A stretch of DNA of 35,444 nucleotides from positions 1 through 35,444 of the forward strand of contig JAYNJW010000018.1 of assembly GCA_038110535.1 (NCBI GenBank), read 5' to 3'. Positions 1-9,900 of this stretch are shown here, one piece after another. Origin of the DNA: Chordibacter sp038110535. GTDB taxonomy: Bacteria > Verrucomicrobiota > Verrucomicrobiia > Opitutales > Seribacteraceae. The position numbers and the translations under genes were made by a program. Under the pieces are notes generated by a model. The model was not told the DNA's origin and did not search any database. It worked only from the letters and a program-made list of their open reading frames with translations. How positions within the stretch are numbered: position 1 is the stretch's first letter; the number at the start of each line of letters is the position of its first letter.

Positions 1-851
1 TTCTTTTTGGCAAAATCACGGATCGTTTTCACTATTGCCTCGCGAAATGCCGCCTGATGAGTCCCCCCCTGGGTGGTGTGCTGTCCATTGACAAAGGAAA
101 AATAATCCTCCCCGTACTGGTCCAAGTGGGTGAAGGCAACTTCGATGTCTTTGCCCTCAATATAAATGATGGGATAGAGGGGAGTTTCGGAAATGTTTTC
201 CTGAAGTAAGTCCTTTAAACCATCTTTGGAGCGGAACCTCTTACCATTGTAACGAATGGTCAGCCCACGGTTCAAATAGGTGTAATATCTGAGCATCCGC
301 TCGACATATTCATTACGATAGCGATATTTTTTAAACATGGAATCGTCCGGTACATACGATATTACCGTACCATTCTCTTCCTTGGTGGACTTGTTCTTTT
401 TATCGATGGATTGCACATCCCCACAGGCAAATTCAATCCTGCGGGTCTCTCCTTCCCTGAATGCCTGAATTTCAAACTTGGTAGAAAGTGCGTTTACCGC
501 CTTGATACCCACACCGTTTAATCCGACCGATTTCTTGAATGCTTCAGAATCGTACTTAGCCCCGGTATTGATCTTGCTGGAACAATCGAGAAGTTTTTCA
601 AGAGGTATGCCCCGGCCATAATCTCGAACCGAGACTATTTGACCATCACACTCTACCTCGATCTGCTTGCCAAAACCCATGACAAATTCATCGATACAAT
701 TATCAAGAACCTCTTTGAGCAGCACATAGATCCCATCGTCTTCAGAAGACCCATCTCCGAGCTTACCAATGTACATGCCCGGACGCAGTCGAATGTGCTC
801 CTTCCAGTCGAGCGATTTGACGCTGTCCGCAGTATAATTGTGGTCAGCCAT
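1..851 (-). CDS. parE: DNA topoisomerase IV subunit B (ParE/GyrB type), 5' part only
   Basis: This is the ATP-binding B subunit of a type IIA topoisomerase, which powers strand passage during supercoil control or decatenation. Read on the minus strand from ATG at 851, the protein starts MADHNYTADSVKSLDW, followed by RLRPGMYIG and KEVLDNCIDEF, the GHKL ATPase glutamate/asparagine motif. Further on come YGRGIPL, GLNGVGIKAVNAL (ATP lid) and HTTQGGTHQAAF, which is typical of the transducer domain. About 283 residues are visible and the frame stays open to the window edge, so the TOPRIM and C-terminal parts lie outside. An AGGGA Shine-Dalgarno lies just upstream of the ATG. The SLDWKEHIRLRPGMYIG start with GDGSSEDDGIY resembles the Bacteroidetes-style ParE rather than classical GyrB; this is from memory of the family. 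GyrB is the alternative. Confidence 0.93.
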   Translation of the reverse strand, partial: MADHNYTADSVKSLDWKEHIRLRPGMYIGKLGDGSSEDDGIYVLLKEVLDNCIDEFVMGFGKQIEVECDGQIVSVRDYGRGIPLEKLLDCSSKINTGAKYDSEAFKKSVGLNGVGIKAVNALSTKFEIQAFREGETRRIEFACGDVQSIDKKNKSTKEENGTVISYVPDDSMFKKYRYRNEYVERMLRYYTYLNRGLTIRYNGKRFRSKDGLKDLLQENISETPLYPIIYIEGKDIEVAFTHLDQYGEDYFSFVNGQHTTQGGTHQAAFREAIVKTIRDFAKK

Positions 852-960
852 TATTCCCTAAATCCATTTCCACTTTATAATTTATTAGAATCATCCATCC
901 CGTTGTCCACTTGAAAATAGCAATTCTCTTTAAAATCTTGCCATTGATGGGAAAAAATTG

Positions 961-1704
961 ATGGGGTATGGTCAAAATTCCTTTATGAAAAAAGTAATTA
1001 GGGACTATTCTTTGGCTATTTCACAACTTCAGGATCCTAGGTTGTGGAAGCCTGTGCTTTGGGCAACCTTGCTCAGCCTGGGTACTATTTTTGTCATTAT
1101 CGTAGTCGGGGGAGCCTTTCTTTTTAAAAGTGTCAACTCTTTCGCTGAGCAGCTAAGCGGATGGATAAGCTGGGCAGATGGATGGATATCTGGAATGGCG
1201 GTAGTTCTGGGCACTTTTTTCATTGGTGCACTCGGGTATTTCTTTTTATCCAGTGTCTATGCCGCTTTTCTGGGACTCTTTCTGGACGATGCTCTGGATG
1301 CAGTCCGAGAAAAACACTACCCCGAGGTAGAATGGATGAAACCGCCTGGTTTGGTTGGTTCTTCCATTGCCTCGATTCGTTTTATTCTCTGGAGTTTGGT
1401 GGTTTATATCATCGCATCCCCGATTTTATTAATTGGATATTTTCTTCCTCCTATTGGACTGATTGTACAATTCCTTCTTGGTGGATATCTACTAGGTAGG
1501 GAATTCGGTCAATTGATTGAAGTGCGACTGCCCCGGGATCAAAGAATCAAAAAACCTGGTAGCACCTCACACGGTACACTTGCCATCTTTCTGTGGACTT
1601 GTCCTCTGATTAATCTGCTTTCTCCCCTTGTACTAGCGGTTTCTCTGGTGCATTACCGCTTGGGAAATAAGGAAAAGAAATTGGATTTTGCGCAGATCAA
1701 CTAA
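961..1704 (+). CDS. EI24/CysZ-like integral membrane protein
   Basis: This 247-residue polytopic membrane protein resembles the EI24 domain family (PF07264), which includes the E. coli sulfate transporter CysZ. Hydrophobic segments lie at roughly residues 30-52, 77-105, 135-180 and 205-230. The pattern LGGYLLGREFGQLIEVRLP followed by a final hydrophobic hairpin (CPLINLLSPLVLAVSLVHY) is characteristic of the family. It has no cys genes as neighbours, so sulfate transport is not supported and the substrate is unknown. It is divergent from the topoisomerase gene and converges on the minus-strand operon with a 12-base gap. The frame also allows TTG at 958 and an internal ATG at 985. I chose ATG 961 because a GATGGGA sequence sits about 9 bases before it. 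Confidence 0.8.
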   Translation: MGYGQNSFMKKVIRDYSLAISQLQDPRLWKPVLWATLLSLGTIFVIIVVGGAFLFKSVNSFAEQLSGWISWADGWISGMAVVLGTFFIGALGYFFLSSVYAAFLGLFLDDALDAVREKHYPEVEWMKPPGLVGSSIASIRFILWSLVVYIIASPILLIGYFLPPIGLIVQFLLGGYLLGREFGQLIEVRLPRDQRIKKPGSTSHGTLAIFLWTCPLINLLSPLVLAVSLVHYRLGNKEKKLDFAQIN

Positions 1705-1716
1705 AAGCGAAACGAT

Positions 1717-2136
1717 TTACTTAAACTCTCCTTTAAATCGGGGACCAAGCAGGGATCCATTGGTATCCCATTCCTCAATCAGACCAATTGCCAGACCATC
1801 CACAAATTTTGTGCGGGTCTTTTTCTGCCCGTTTGGATGAAAAGTAATCCCTACCCCGGTGTATAATTCACCTCCATTAGTTTTGTACCACATTCCGTCC
1901 TGGCGGAGTTCCAGTTCCTCATCTTTGTCCACAAACGGTTCCTGGTCCAGATCCTCAAGTTCTTCCTGAGGAAATTGCAGGGCATCAAACGAACATTGGG
2001 TGGGCAACCACATCACCACAAGTGCCATCAGCAACATCGCTCCAAACCACCAGAAATAGGGAGAACTGCTCAACCTTTCCCAGATGGTTGGATCCGGTGC
2101 ATCAGGAGGAGTGGGAAATATATCTTCTTCCTTCAT
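1717..2136 (-). CDS. membrane-anchored MORN-like (YwqK-type) protein
   Basis: A 139-residue protein with a short charged N-terminus, one hydrophobic segment (FWWFGAMLLMALVVMWL, residues ~28-45), an acidic linker rich in Glu and Asp, and a C-terminal MORN-like module at ~78-135. The module contains GELYTGVGITFHPNGQKKT and GLAIGLIEEWDTNGS, which match the beta-hairpin repeats of YwqK/MORN-variant proteins. Despite the database label 'antitoxin' often attached to this family, nothing here suggests a toxin-antitoxin pair. It is the last gene of the MoxR-VWA operon, 28 bases after the DUF4159 gene, so it may be an accessory envelope component. The start codon is ATG but no good Shine-Dalgarno is visible. 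Confidence 0.75.
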   Translation of the reverse strand: MKEEDIFPTPPDAPDPTIWERLSSSPYFWWFGAMLLMALVVMWLPTQCSFDALQFPQEELEDLDQEPFVDKDEELELRQDGMWYKTNGGELYTGVGITFHPNGQKKTRTKFVDGLAIGLIEEWDTNGSLLGPRFKGEFK

Positions 2137-2164
2137 TGTCGGGGTAAGCTAAGCGAAAATTTAC

Positions 2165-3163
2165 CTAATTTAGCAAGGCATAAAGAAAGACATTCATTCC
2201 CAGACGGGCGTAAAACGAGTGTGCATAATTGCTAATTTCTTCCCCGGAATAATATTTAAAGATTCGCCACCTTCCCGTTGGTTCCTTTACCCACAAAGGA
2301 CGCTGTCCGGGCATCAGATAGATTTCATCCTTCAATCCATCCTCTCGGGTAACTTCATGGATTTGCCCGGAAAAGGATGCCTGCTGCAAGGTCTCATCAA
2401 AATCCTCAGCCGACTCACGAATCCGGAAGGAAATGGGAGGTATCCAGGCCCCAAACTCATCCCTGCCCCACCCCATCGCACAAATGGGAGAAGCGACACA
2501 GGCCAAGCGTTCTTTTATTCTGATCCCCACAAGCGAATAGGTTCCCTGGGGCCACTTTTCCTGTTCCACAAAAGTAAGCACGGTATCAGGCAGACGCTTC
2601 TGGTCTTCTTCCAGACGCAAGTACTCATTATCGGGCAAGCCCTTGTAAAAAGTTCTGAAAATTTCATGGTTTCTGGGCAAAGGTGTGAATGTTTTTTGAG
2701 GAAAAATTTTCCCAAACCAATCCCTGACCTCATCCCGTTCTTCCCAGGCGGCATAACTATGACCGAGGTCAGTGCCCAAAAAAGATGCCTTGATACCGGC
2801 ATCCAAATAAACAAAACCTCCGAGTTCTAGGTATCTGCGGAGTGCCTCATTCTCCTCAGGAGAAAAATCAAAATTGGGCAATTCATCGCAGTTTATGTAG
2901 AGGATGGGATTTTCAAACAACCTCTCATCAGCGAGGGATTCAATAAACAGAGGATCGGGATCAAACCTCGCATGTGATCGTTCGTTCATTAAATTGAGCA
3001 GACTGGGCAAGGCATCGGGGTAACGGATAAGAAATGCACCATCCCTTCGCAATTGCATGATGCGTACGGCACCGGATTGGAGATCGGGAACTGAAGCGAA
3101 CGAGGTACCCGTCCCCATACCTGAAAGAAACAAAACAAGGGATAGCATCCAAATGTACTTCAT
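2165..3163 (-). CDS. secreted DUF4159 domain protein
   Basis: A 332-residue protein with a classical signal peptide (MKYIWMLSLVLFLSGMGTG..FA, residues 1-23) followed by a DUF4159 domain. Recognisable elements are the ILYINCDEL strand, an F-SPEENEALRRYLELGGFVYLD segment typical of a GATase-like fold, and PLPRNHEIF. DUF4159 proteins are regularly found next to MoxR/DUF58/BatA genes; their biochemical role is not known. The ATG overlaps the stop codon of the upstream HEAT-repeat gene (ATGA), implying translational coupling. The predicted location is the periplasm, where it could interact with the extracytoplasmic parts of the VWA proteins encoded upstream; that interaction is inference. Confidence 0.86.
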   Translation of the reverse strand: MKYIWMLSLVLFLSGMGTGTSFASVPDLQSGAVRIMQLRRDGAFLIRYPDALPSLLNLMNERSHARFDPDPLFIESLADERLFENPILYINCDELPNFDFSPEENEALRRYLELGGFVYLDAGIKASFLGTDLGHSYAAWEERDEVRDWFGKIFPQKTFTPLPRNHEIFRTFYKGLPDNEYLRLEEDQKRLPDTVLTFVEQEKWPQGTYSLVGIRIKERLACVASPICAMGWGRDEFGAWIPPISFRIRESAEDFDETLQQASFSGQIHEVTREDGLKDEIYLMPGQRPLWVKEPTGRWRIFKYYSGEEISNYAHSFYARLGMNVFLYALLN

Positions 3164-4749
3164 GGATTTAGCCCCATTTTTTTGAGTTCAGTTCTAGCCA
3201 ATGAGCTGATTCGTTCGGCCGGATATTTTTGTATGTACTTGATCAAAGCGGGCACGCCTTCCTTAGAATCGCCAAGCAGTCCGTCCATCGCGGCCCTTTG
3301 TATAGCATAGTCATCATCCTTGAGGGAACGGGCATGCAAGTTAACCCATCCTTTAAAACGGAGATGGGCCAGTGCCCGAAGAGATGTCGATCGAACGAGC
3401 GAGTCATCATCAATCAAGAGCTCAAAGTGAGAGTCATGGACCGCTTCATTCTCTGCAACCACAAGAAGCTCCGCTGCTAATGCCCGAACTTCAGGATATT
3501 GATGGGCAACCAGAAGTTTCAATTCGTTCGCTCCGATTTTCTCAACCCTGCCCCGGACCATGGAGAGTATAGACGACCGGACCTGCAAGTCTCTGTCCGA
3601 AAGGGCAGGAATCCATTTATCCGGTGACTTCCAGCCTTCCGAAATACTTAGGTGACGCTCCCATGCCTTGGCACGCATACTGGCACTGGCATGCCCGAGC
3701 AAGGATTGGTAAATACGGGCACTGTCCTGCCCCAGTGCGGAGAGCGAATAGAATAAGGTCTCTGCTTTGCCATACAGTCCACGGGCTTGGGTTAAATATT
3801 GAATAATTCGATCAACCATCTCAGCCGATACCCGCTCGCCCAACCTAGCAAGGTCAACTGCAGCCAAGGTGGCAATATCATCCACCTGATCATGGGTCAA
3901 TTGGCGGAGAATTTTCCGGTACTCAGGAAAGGATCGTCCCAGGCTCAGAACCGTCTTGGCAAGTTTCGCCCTAACCCCCAAGTCGGGATGCATTGTCAAT
4001 CTTTCCATTTTGGCATAAATACCAGGCTGGGAGGCATACATTCTCACCTGATCCAAAGCCACTAAAATCACGGCTATATCAGGATCCTCCAACAATTTGC
4101 CAAAAGTTATCGGATGAATCTGGAAACGCAGGGGGTAATGATTTCTCAAAACATTTTGCCTGACAATCGAATCGGTATCGAGCAGTGCTTTTTCGGCAAG
4201 TAATTTCAAGTCTTCCCGCAGCCTGCCTGGAACAGATTGAAAAACAGTTCGACCACCTATTTGTGTTCTTTGCATGCCCGACCTTACCAATCCTGGAATT
4301 AAGCGGGGAATAAGGGCAGATGTTTCCCGCCTTACCTCGACATCAGGGTCACCAATCATGGAGAATATTTTCTCTGCCAATGGTTGTTCATAAATGGGAG
4401 ATCCATTATTGAAATGTTCCACCAAGGAAACAAGGGCTGCACGCCTGACCAACTCGCTGGAATCGTTCAAGGCACCGATCAAGAGAAGACCAGCTTGGGG
4501 TCCGGCATATTTCCCAAGCAATTTGGCCGCTCCTACCCGTTCCTGTTCTTTTTCAGATCGTAACTTTCGTGCAGCTTCCTCAAGCGTATTATCTACCGTT
4601 GCCCGTTGGGGAGGCAGGGGAAGTGGGGCCGTTTTATTAGCCTCTACTTGAATTGGGTCTCCCAAAGAAGTGACATTTTTCTCCCCATTTAGGTGCAGGG
4701 AAAAAACTCCCAAGGAAAAGATTATGGTCAGAAAATATGTTTGCTTCAT
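3160..4749 (-). CDS. secreted HEAT-repeat protein
   Basis: A 529-residue protein with an N-terminal signal peptide (MKQTYFLTIIFSLGVFSLHLNG) and HEAT/armadillo-type helical repeats over most of residues 60-520. Typical units are ALNDSSELVRRAALVSLVEHF, DPDVEVRRETSALIPRL, HPDLGVRAKLAKTVLSL and DDDSLVRSTSLRALAHL. HEAT solenoids are protein-binding scaffolds with no enzymatic activity of their own. The frame extends upstream to 4779, but the ATG at 4749 is preferred because it yields the signal peptide and overlaps the preceding stop as ATGA. The stop codon likewise overlaps the next ATG. It belongs to the MoxR-VWA operon and is probably a periplasmic scaffold of that system. Confidence 0.85.
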   Translation of the reverse strand: MKQTYFLTIIFSLGVFSLHLNGEKNVTSLGDPIQVEANKTAPLPLPPQRATVDNTLEEAARKLRSEKEQERVGAAKLLGKYAGPQAGLLLIGALNDSSELVRRAALVSLVEHFNNGSPIYEQPLAEKIFSMIGDPDVEVRRETSALIPRLIPGLVRSGMQRTQIGGRTVFQSVPGRLREDLKLLAEKALLDTDSIVRQNVLRNHYPLRFQIHPITFGKLLEDPDIAVILVALDQVRMYASQPGIYAKMERLTMHPDLGVRAKLAKTVLSLGRSFPEYRKILRQLTHDQVDDIATLAAVDLARLGERVSAEMVDRIIQYLTQARGLYGKAETLFYSLSALGQDSARIYQSLLGHASASMRAKAWERHLSISEGWKSPDKWIPALSDRDLQVRSSILSMVRGRVEKIGANELKLLVAHQYPEVRALAAELLVVAENEAVHDSHFELLIDDDSLVRSTSLRALAHLRFKGWVNLHARSLKDDDYAIQRAAMDGLLGDSKEGVPALIKYIQKYPAERISSLARTELKKMGLNP

Positions 4750-6929
4750 CGAAGCCCCCCTTTTCTGCGCCAGATCCATTCCATTCCTGCAGCAAAGAAC
4801 AGAGCTAAAAAGAGAGGCCAGGCATCCGCCAGATTATTCTTTTTTCTAACCATAGGCAATGTTTCGGCAAGTTCAGGTGTCCAACTATCTCCCATGTTCT
4901 GGATCTCAAGAAATTCTCCACCAGTCAAATTGGCAAGCATCCGCAATTCCCTACCTTCGTAGCGGGTATCTTTTGCTTCAAAGCCAGATTGTTTGACCTT
5001 GAGATAAGATAGATGATTCAATTTTTCTCCATCCGGGTATGAAAGTTGATAAAGCACTCGATAAGAACCCGGATCCGGCGGAATAAATTTCCCCGCATAT
5101 CTTCCCAGAAAACCGCCCTTTGGATAAAGTTGTAATAATTTGGAAAATCCGTGGGGGCCAGTAACATTTGCCTCTACCCGAGCATCCATCGAGGGTTCGA
5201 AATCCTGACCAAGGACATCGATTAGCAAACCGTTTTCTTTCCCCGTTATGCCAGCAAACTCTTCGTCACTCACTTTGACCCTCTCCACCGTGCCTGAGCC
5301 CAACCACTCAATAACCCCGGACCAGAAAAGAGAAAATTCGCGGGAATGTTCTTCATCGACCAAGGATCTCTTCCAATCATGGGGCGATCCCCAATAAGCT
5401 GACTTTCCCGCTCCATAAGATTGCAAAGTCAGCAAGGATCGTCCAGTTCCCCCACCACCTTTGAGGCTGACCACCTCCCGTGCCGCCGGTTTGCTACGGG
5501 TGATCAATTCTGCCGGCATGCCCGCAGGCACAAAGGGTTTCCATTGATCAACCCTTTTTCGCTCGGTAAACAAGGGATCGGGCAGGACGAAAAGCGAGAG
5601 GTTTTGTTTGGCCAGCACAGACTGAGTCTCCATCACTGGCATCAATCCACCAAGCAATTCCTGTGCTGGTTGCACATTGCCAAAGAGCAATACTCCCCCC
5701 CCCCGCTTTTGGACAAAATCCTTGAGCGAACTAACAAGGGTAGCATTTAACTCGTTCAAGCTTTCTCCATCAAGAAGCACCACATCATACTTCATCCAAA
5801 AATCAGGATCCTCAGGATATCCCAGAGGGGAGAGATTTTCTCCACGGGCATGATAGGTCTGCTCTCCCAAACGAATCAAGGAACTTAGTTGAAAACGATC
5901 CCCAGACAGGGCCCGTTTTAGAAAGGGGTAGAATGGTCGAACCTGCGAAGAGAGGTAAAGGACCGAAAAAAATACAGGTGGATTGATCTGCACAACTTGG
6001 GCATCTGTATCGTCTGCAGGATCGCAATCCCCCTCCAAGGGATCGACTAAGACCCGATAGGTAAGAACCCCAGCAACTTCAGGTATGACTGGGGAAAAGC
6101 GAATCCTCCGCGATTCCCCCTCACCCAAATTGAGAGATCGTTTTTCCAGTTCCAGGTCATTGGCAAATAAACGAACGGTGACCGATCGTTTACCGAGAAA
6201 TTCATTACTAATTTCCGCAGAAATGGTTAACTCTTCCTTGGCCAAAACCTTGGCAGGAAAATCCGTAAACATGACCGAGAGATTCCCCATCTCTCTTGCT
6301 TGACCAACCCCAATCACATTAATCGGTATACCACGCTCCCGAAACAATTCGCCCGCCTCCAAGGGAGATTTGCCGGAATTATTTTTGCCATCAGAGAATA
6401 AAACGACAGCACCGGGACTTTGGTTTCCCGAGTAATCAAGAATGGAAGAAAGAGCATTACCGAGAGAGGTGTTTTTCCCCTGAGCAGGGACATCCCAACT
6501 CGATGCACGCATCGCAGATACTTCATCACCGGCAAACCCCAAGCGATCGACCATACCATACCTTGTCCTCGCCTGATTAATCCAGGAATCGGTTCGTTCG
6601 AGATCGAAAAAGGGCCGGATTTGATTGATCCTGCTTTCTGTCCCATCCCTATCGGACTGATCCATACTGCCCGATAAATCGACCAAGGAAACCACCCGTA
6701 CTGCATCTGGATTTATTTCGAATCGCTCCATAAATGGGCGGGCGATCAGTAACAGAAAAAATAATCCCGACAACCCACGAAGAAAAATCAACTTCCAGGC
6801 CTCTTTGGGGCTGGTGATTGGGAATAATTTGCGGGCATGCCAAAACAAACAGGAAAAATAAACAATAGCTCCAGTCCAAAGCCAAGAAGTCGGATACGGC
6901 CAATGAATCCCGATCGATTCCATACTCAT
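4746..6929 (-). CDS. membrane VWA protein with GATase-like domain
   Basis: A 727-residue inner-membrane protein. Two transmembrane helices lie at ~14-31 and ~48-65. A von Willebrand A domain follows, with a canonical MIDAS motif D84-L-S-G-S88 and a downstream VVLFSDGKNN strand. Beyond the VWA domain are beta-rich segments (~220-330) and a GATase-like Rossmann region (YDVVLLDGESLNEL then FVQKRGGGVLLFGN). A final helix (~704-720) is followed by RRKGG, so most of the chain is extracytoplasmic between membrane anchors. VWA domains with intact MIDAS bind a divalent cation and protein ligands. The ATG overlaps the upstream stop as ATGA; ATG at 6923 is an alternative. This is the third VWA protein of the operon. 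Confidence 0.87.
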   Translation of the reverse strand: MSMESIGIHWPYPTSWLWTGAIVYFSCLFWHARKLFPITSPKEAWKLIFLRGLSGLFFLLLIARPFMERFEINPDAVRVVSLVDLSGSMDQSDRDGTESRINQIRPFFDLERTDSWINQARTRYGMVDRLGFAGDEVSAMRASSWDVPAQGKNTSLGNALSSILDYSGNQSPGAVVLFSDGKNNSGKSPLEAGELFRERGIPINVIGVGQAREMGNLSVMFTDFPAKVLAKEELTISAEISNEFLGKRSVTVRLFANDLELEKRSLNLGEGESRRIRFSPVIPEVAGVLTYRVLVDPLEGDCDPADDTDAQVVQINPPVFFSVLYLSSQVRPFYPFLKRALSGDRFQLSSLIRLGEQTYHARGENLSPLGYPEDPDFWMKYDVVLLDGESLNELNATLVSSLKDFVQKRGGGVLLFGNVQPAQELLGGLMPVMETQSVLAKQNLSLFVLPDPLFTERKRVDQWKPFVPAGMPAELITRSKPAAREVVSLKGGGGTGRSLLTLQSYGAGKSAYWGSPHDWKRSLVDEEHSREFSLFWSGVIEWLGSGTVERVKVSDEEFAGITGKENGLLIDVLGQDFEPSMDARVEANVTGPHGFSKLLQLYPKGGFLGRYAGKFIPPDPGSYRVLYQLSYPDGEKLNHLSYLKVKQSGFEAKDTRYEGRELRMLANLTGGEFLEIQNMGDSWTPELAETLPMVRKKNNLADAWPLFLALFFAAGMEWIWRRKGGLR

Positions 6930-9900
6930 TCCCCTTCTGCGATCCGTCGAAAATATTCCTGCACCTGCTTACGGTAACCAGCAGGAGCACGGGTCGCTTG
7001 ATGATTGCGGCGTAAGTTTTGTTCGGCTGCTTGCTGCCAAAAAAATTGCTCAACTAAACGAGATGCCTCTTCCACAGCCCCAGCGGAGAGGGAACGTCCA
7101 TTCATTATTTCTTCGGCAATTGCAGATTCTTCAAACATCCGGGTAAGGTTTAACAGGCGTTCATCCGAATCGGAATCCGGCAAGTTACCGACAGCTTGAG
7201 CTGCTTCCTCGTTGGACTTTCTAAACTCCTCTTCGCCCATTCCCCTGCCCTCTTGGCGCATCTTCTGCAAATGCTCCGCCAATTCTCCCAACTCGGCACT
7301 ATCTCCATAACGCAGCCTGTCCTCCAAATCCTGCAGACCGCCCTGTAAATCATCCAGTCCCTGTTGCACTTTTCCTTGTTCTTTGCTCGCCTGAGGAAAA
7401 GCTTCATAGAGCAAAGAATTGGACGCTCGCTTGCCGGCTTTTTCCAGACCGCCAGCCTTGGCATCCCGAGCCGCATTGAGAAGTTCTTCCGTGGCACGTT
7501 CCTGAAATTTCCCAAGTGTTCGGGCGGTTCGATCAATTTGATCGAGCAATTGCTCGACTCCCTGGTTGAGACTTTCCTGGTCCTGACGTAATCGTTCGCC
7601 CTGCCCGCCCCCTGCATCATTCGTTTGAGCACGAAGATTCCCTTGCCCCTCCCCCAATTGTTCTGCCCGGCTGGTCAATTGATCAACCAGATCCGCAGCA
7701 AGCTGGGACATTTCCTGCTCCACTTGGGAAATTGCCCGGCCTAGGGCCTCAGATGCCAATTCTCCATGAGGTTGGGCTTGGCGGGGCTGATCCCTGCGCA
7801 AATCCCCGGCCCCTTGTTTCATTTCGCCACCTGCCTGATCGAGGTTGGACACATCCCCAAGTTTTCCGCTGCGGTCATACCTTTGTTTACGCAATCCATC
7901 CAAATCTCTCTTGATCGCCTCTTGTGAACTAGCCAGATCGAGGTTCGATTGACCAGACTGACCACGACCAGCCGCCTGTCCGATTTGCTCATTTAAAGAA
8001 TCCTGACGTTCTTCCAAATCTTTCAATTCCTCGAGTTCTTTGGCTAAGTCCTCAAGTTGCTGAGCAGGGTCCTTGGACGGGTCCTCCTTTTCTTCTTTCT
8101 GCTCTCCCTGTTCGCCTGAACTTTCACTCGGTTGCCCTTGTCCTTTCCCCTTGGCCTTTTGCTTCTCCAACTGTTGCATCAGGGCATAGAGTTGCACCAA
8201 TTTGCGCAGGGTTTGCTCGGAGGATTCGACTGACTCTTCGAGCTCCTGGTTCCCCGTAAAAATTTCAGTTTGTTCGATATGATAAGTTGCCTCATTGAGC
8301 AATTCACCAAGATCCAATCCATCGACAATAGGAAACATTCCCTCAAATTCATCATAGGTCTTGGTCATTTCGTTTTTGAGGCTTAGTGCCTCTGCACAAA
8401 GGGCGAGCGACTGGTCCTCCCTAGGCAATCCTTCCTTCATCATTGCGTCATAGGTATCGCGAATGATTTGTTTGGTACGATTTATAAATTGACGGATAGG
8501 AATTTCCTTGGTGTCTCCTTCCATGCCTCCCCCTGCCTGTTCGTCCATATCGGTCATATTTCCTTCTGGGGGAAGTATCTCGATAAAATAAATCTCCGAC
8601 CGGGCAAGTTGACTTTCCGGTTCCCGGTTGTCCGCCACAAATGCCATGTAGGTGATCACATCTCCCACTGCTAATGGGTATTCGCTCAAATCCAATATTC
8701 CGGTCACTGCTTTTTCCTTCTCAACCGGATTGATAAATAATTCCTGTTCGTTCTTCACTCCATCATGGGAAATATGCAGGCGGAGGTCAGACACGCCATG
8801 ATCATCCGCGGCAAATACTTCGATGAGCAGGGGATCCGCATCAAAGGGTAACTCTAGGTCTTTGGCAGGTTCTGTAATCTCGACAATGGGTGGCTCATCA
8901 GGAATAGGCGAAAAACTGATGGAATCATGCAGAACGGCAGGACGGCTTGGTTGGGCGAGGTCGGATAACGCCAACCGGGCAGACCATTCTTTGTCCATCT
9001 TTCCAGACCATGAAAAGGTTACCTGGCCCGCTTTTTCCAGAGTGACATTTTTGTCTTTGCCAAGCAAGCGGGCTGATATCTTTTCAGGAACTCCCTTGAC
9101 CCGTACATCAAGCTGGATCGAACTATTTTCTGGAGCCTCTATATAACCAAAGCCATCATGAATTACTGGATCCATTTGCAGGTAAGCAGGCGGGGTAATT
9201 TCCCATCGGGCAAATTCGAGTGAGGGTGGGTCATAAGGAACAATTTCATGCCAATCGCTTTGCAGCGAGGGTGTAACAACACGATAACGAACCGTTTCCT
9301 GTAAAGAAGGAAGGATAAATTCTAAACGCCCGGGAATGGCGGTGGGCAACATACTCAGTCGGACCGTACGATTATGTTCAAACCATTCAATCCATGCTTC
9401 TTTTTTGCCACGATGAGCCCGTACTATATCAGCCCGAATTGAAATATCAGTACCCCTGCGGTATTCCGCATCAGGACCGTTCAACAATCCCTCAGTCGAA
9501 CCGCTCAAGGAGGTCCATACCTCCAGTCCAGGTTCTCCACTTATTACCGCTCGTACCTTGGTCATTGGGCTACGCTCGAAATTCCATAATGACAAAGCGA
9601 TCCCTGCCAGAAATCCAAAAATTAAAAAGTTCAGGAAGGATGAAGATGGGCGCAGTCCTTTCCCCCAGTCCATCAAATGTGCCTTTTTATCCAATTGCCT
9701 CAAAACCCGCCTTTCCATTAATGGTGGGTCCTCATGCTTGGCCTCGATCTCGATCGCAGTATTCAAAAGATCGCGCAGTTGCGGATGAGCAGACTCCACC
9801 TGACGGGCCAATTCTTGGGGGCTTGGACGCTTGACCCATACGCGCAGGAACAAAACCAAAAAGGAGATCAGAGAAGTTGCCAATGCTCCGAGGACCCAGA

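Noticed and set aside
639..914. Plus-strand open frame of 91 codons
   Set aside because: It lies antisense to the ParE coding sequence, which shows strong conserved motifs.
1713..1740. Inverted repeat CGATTTA/TAAATCG between convergent genes, possible terminator
   Set aside because: The stem is short and AT-rich, overlaps the end of the MORN-like gene and has no T tract.
2219..2830. Plus-strand open frame of 203 codons
   Set aside because: Antisense to the DUF4159 gene, with no ribosome-binding site or recognisable domain.
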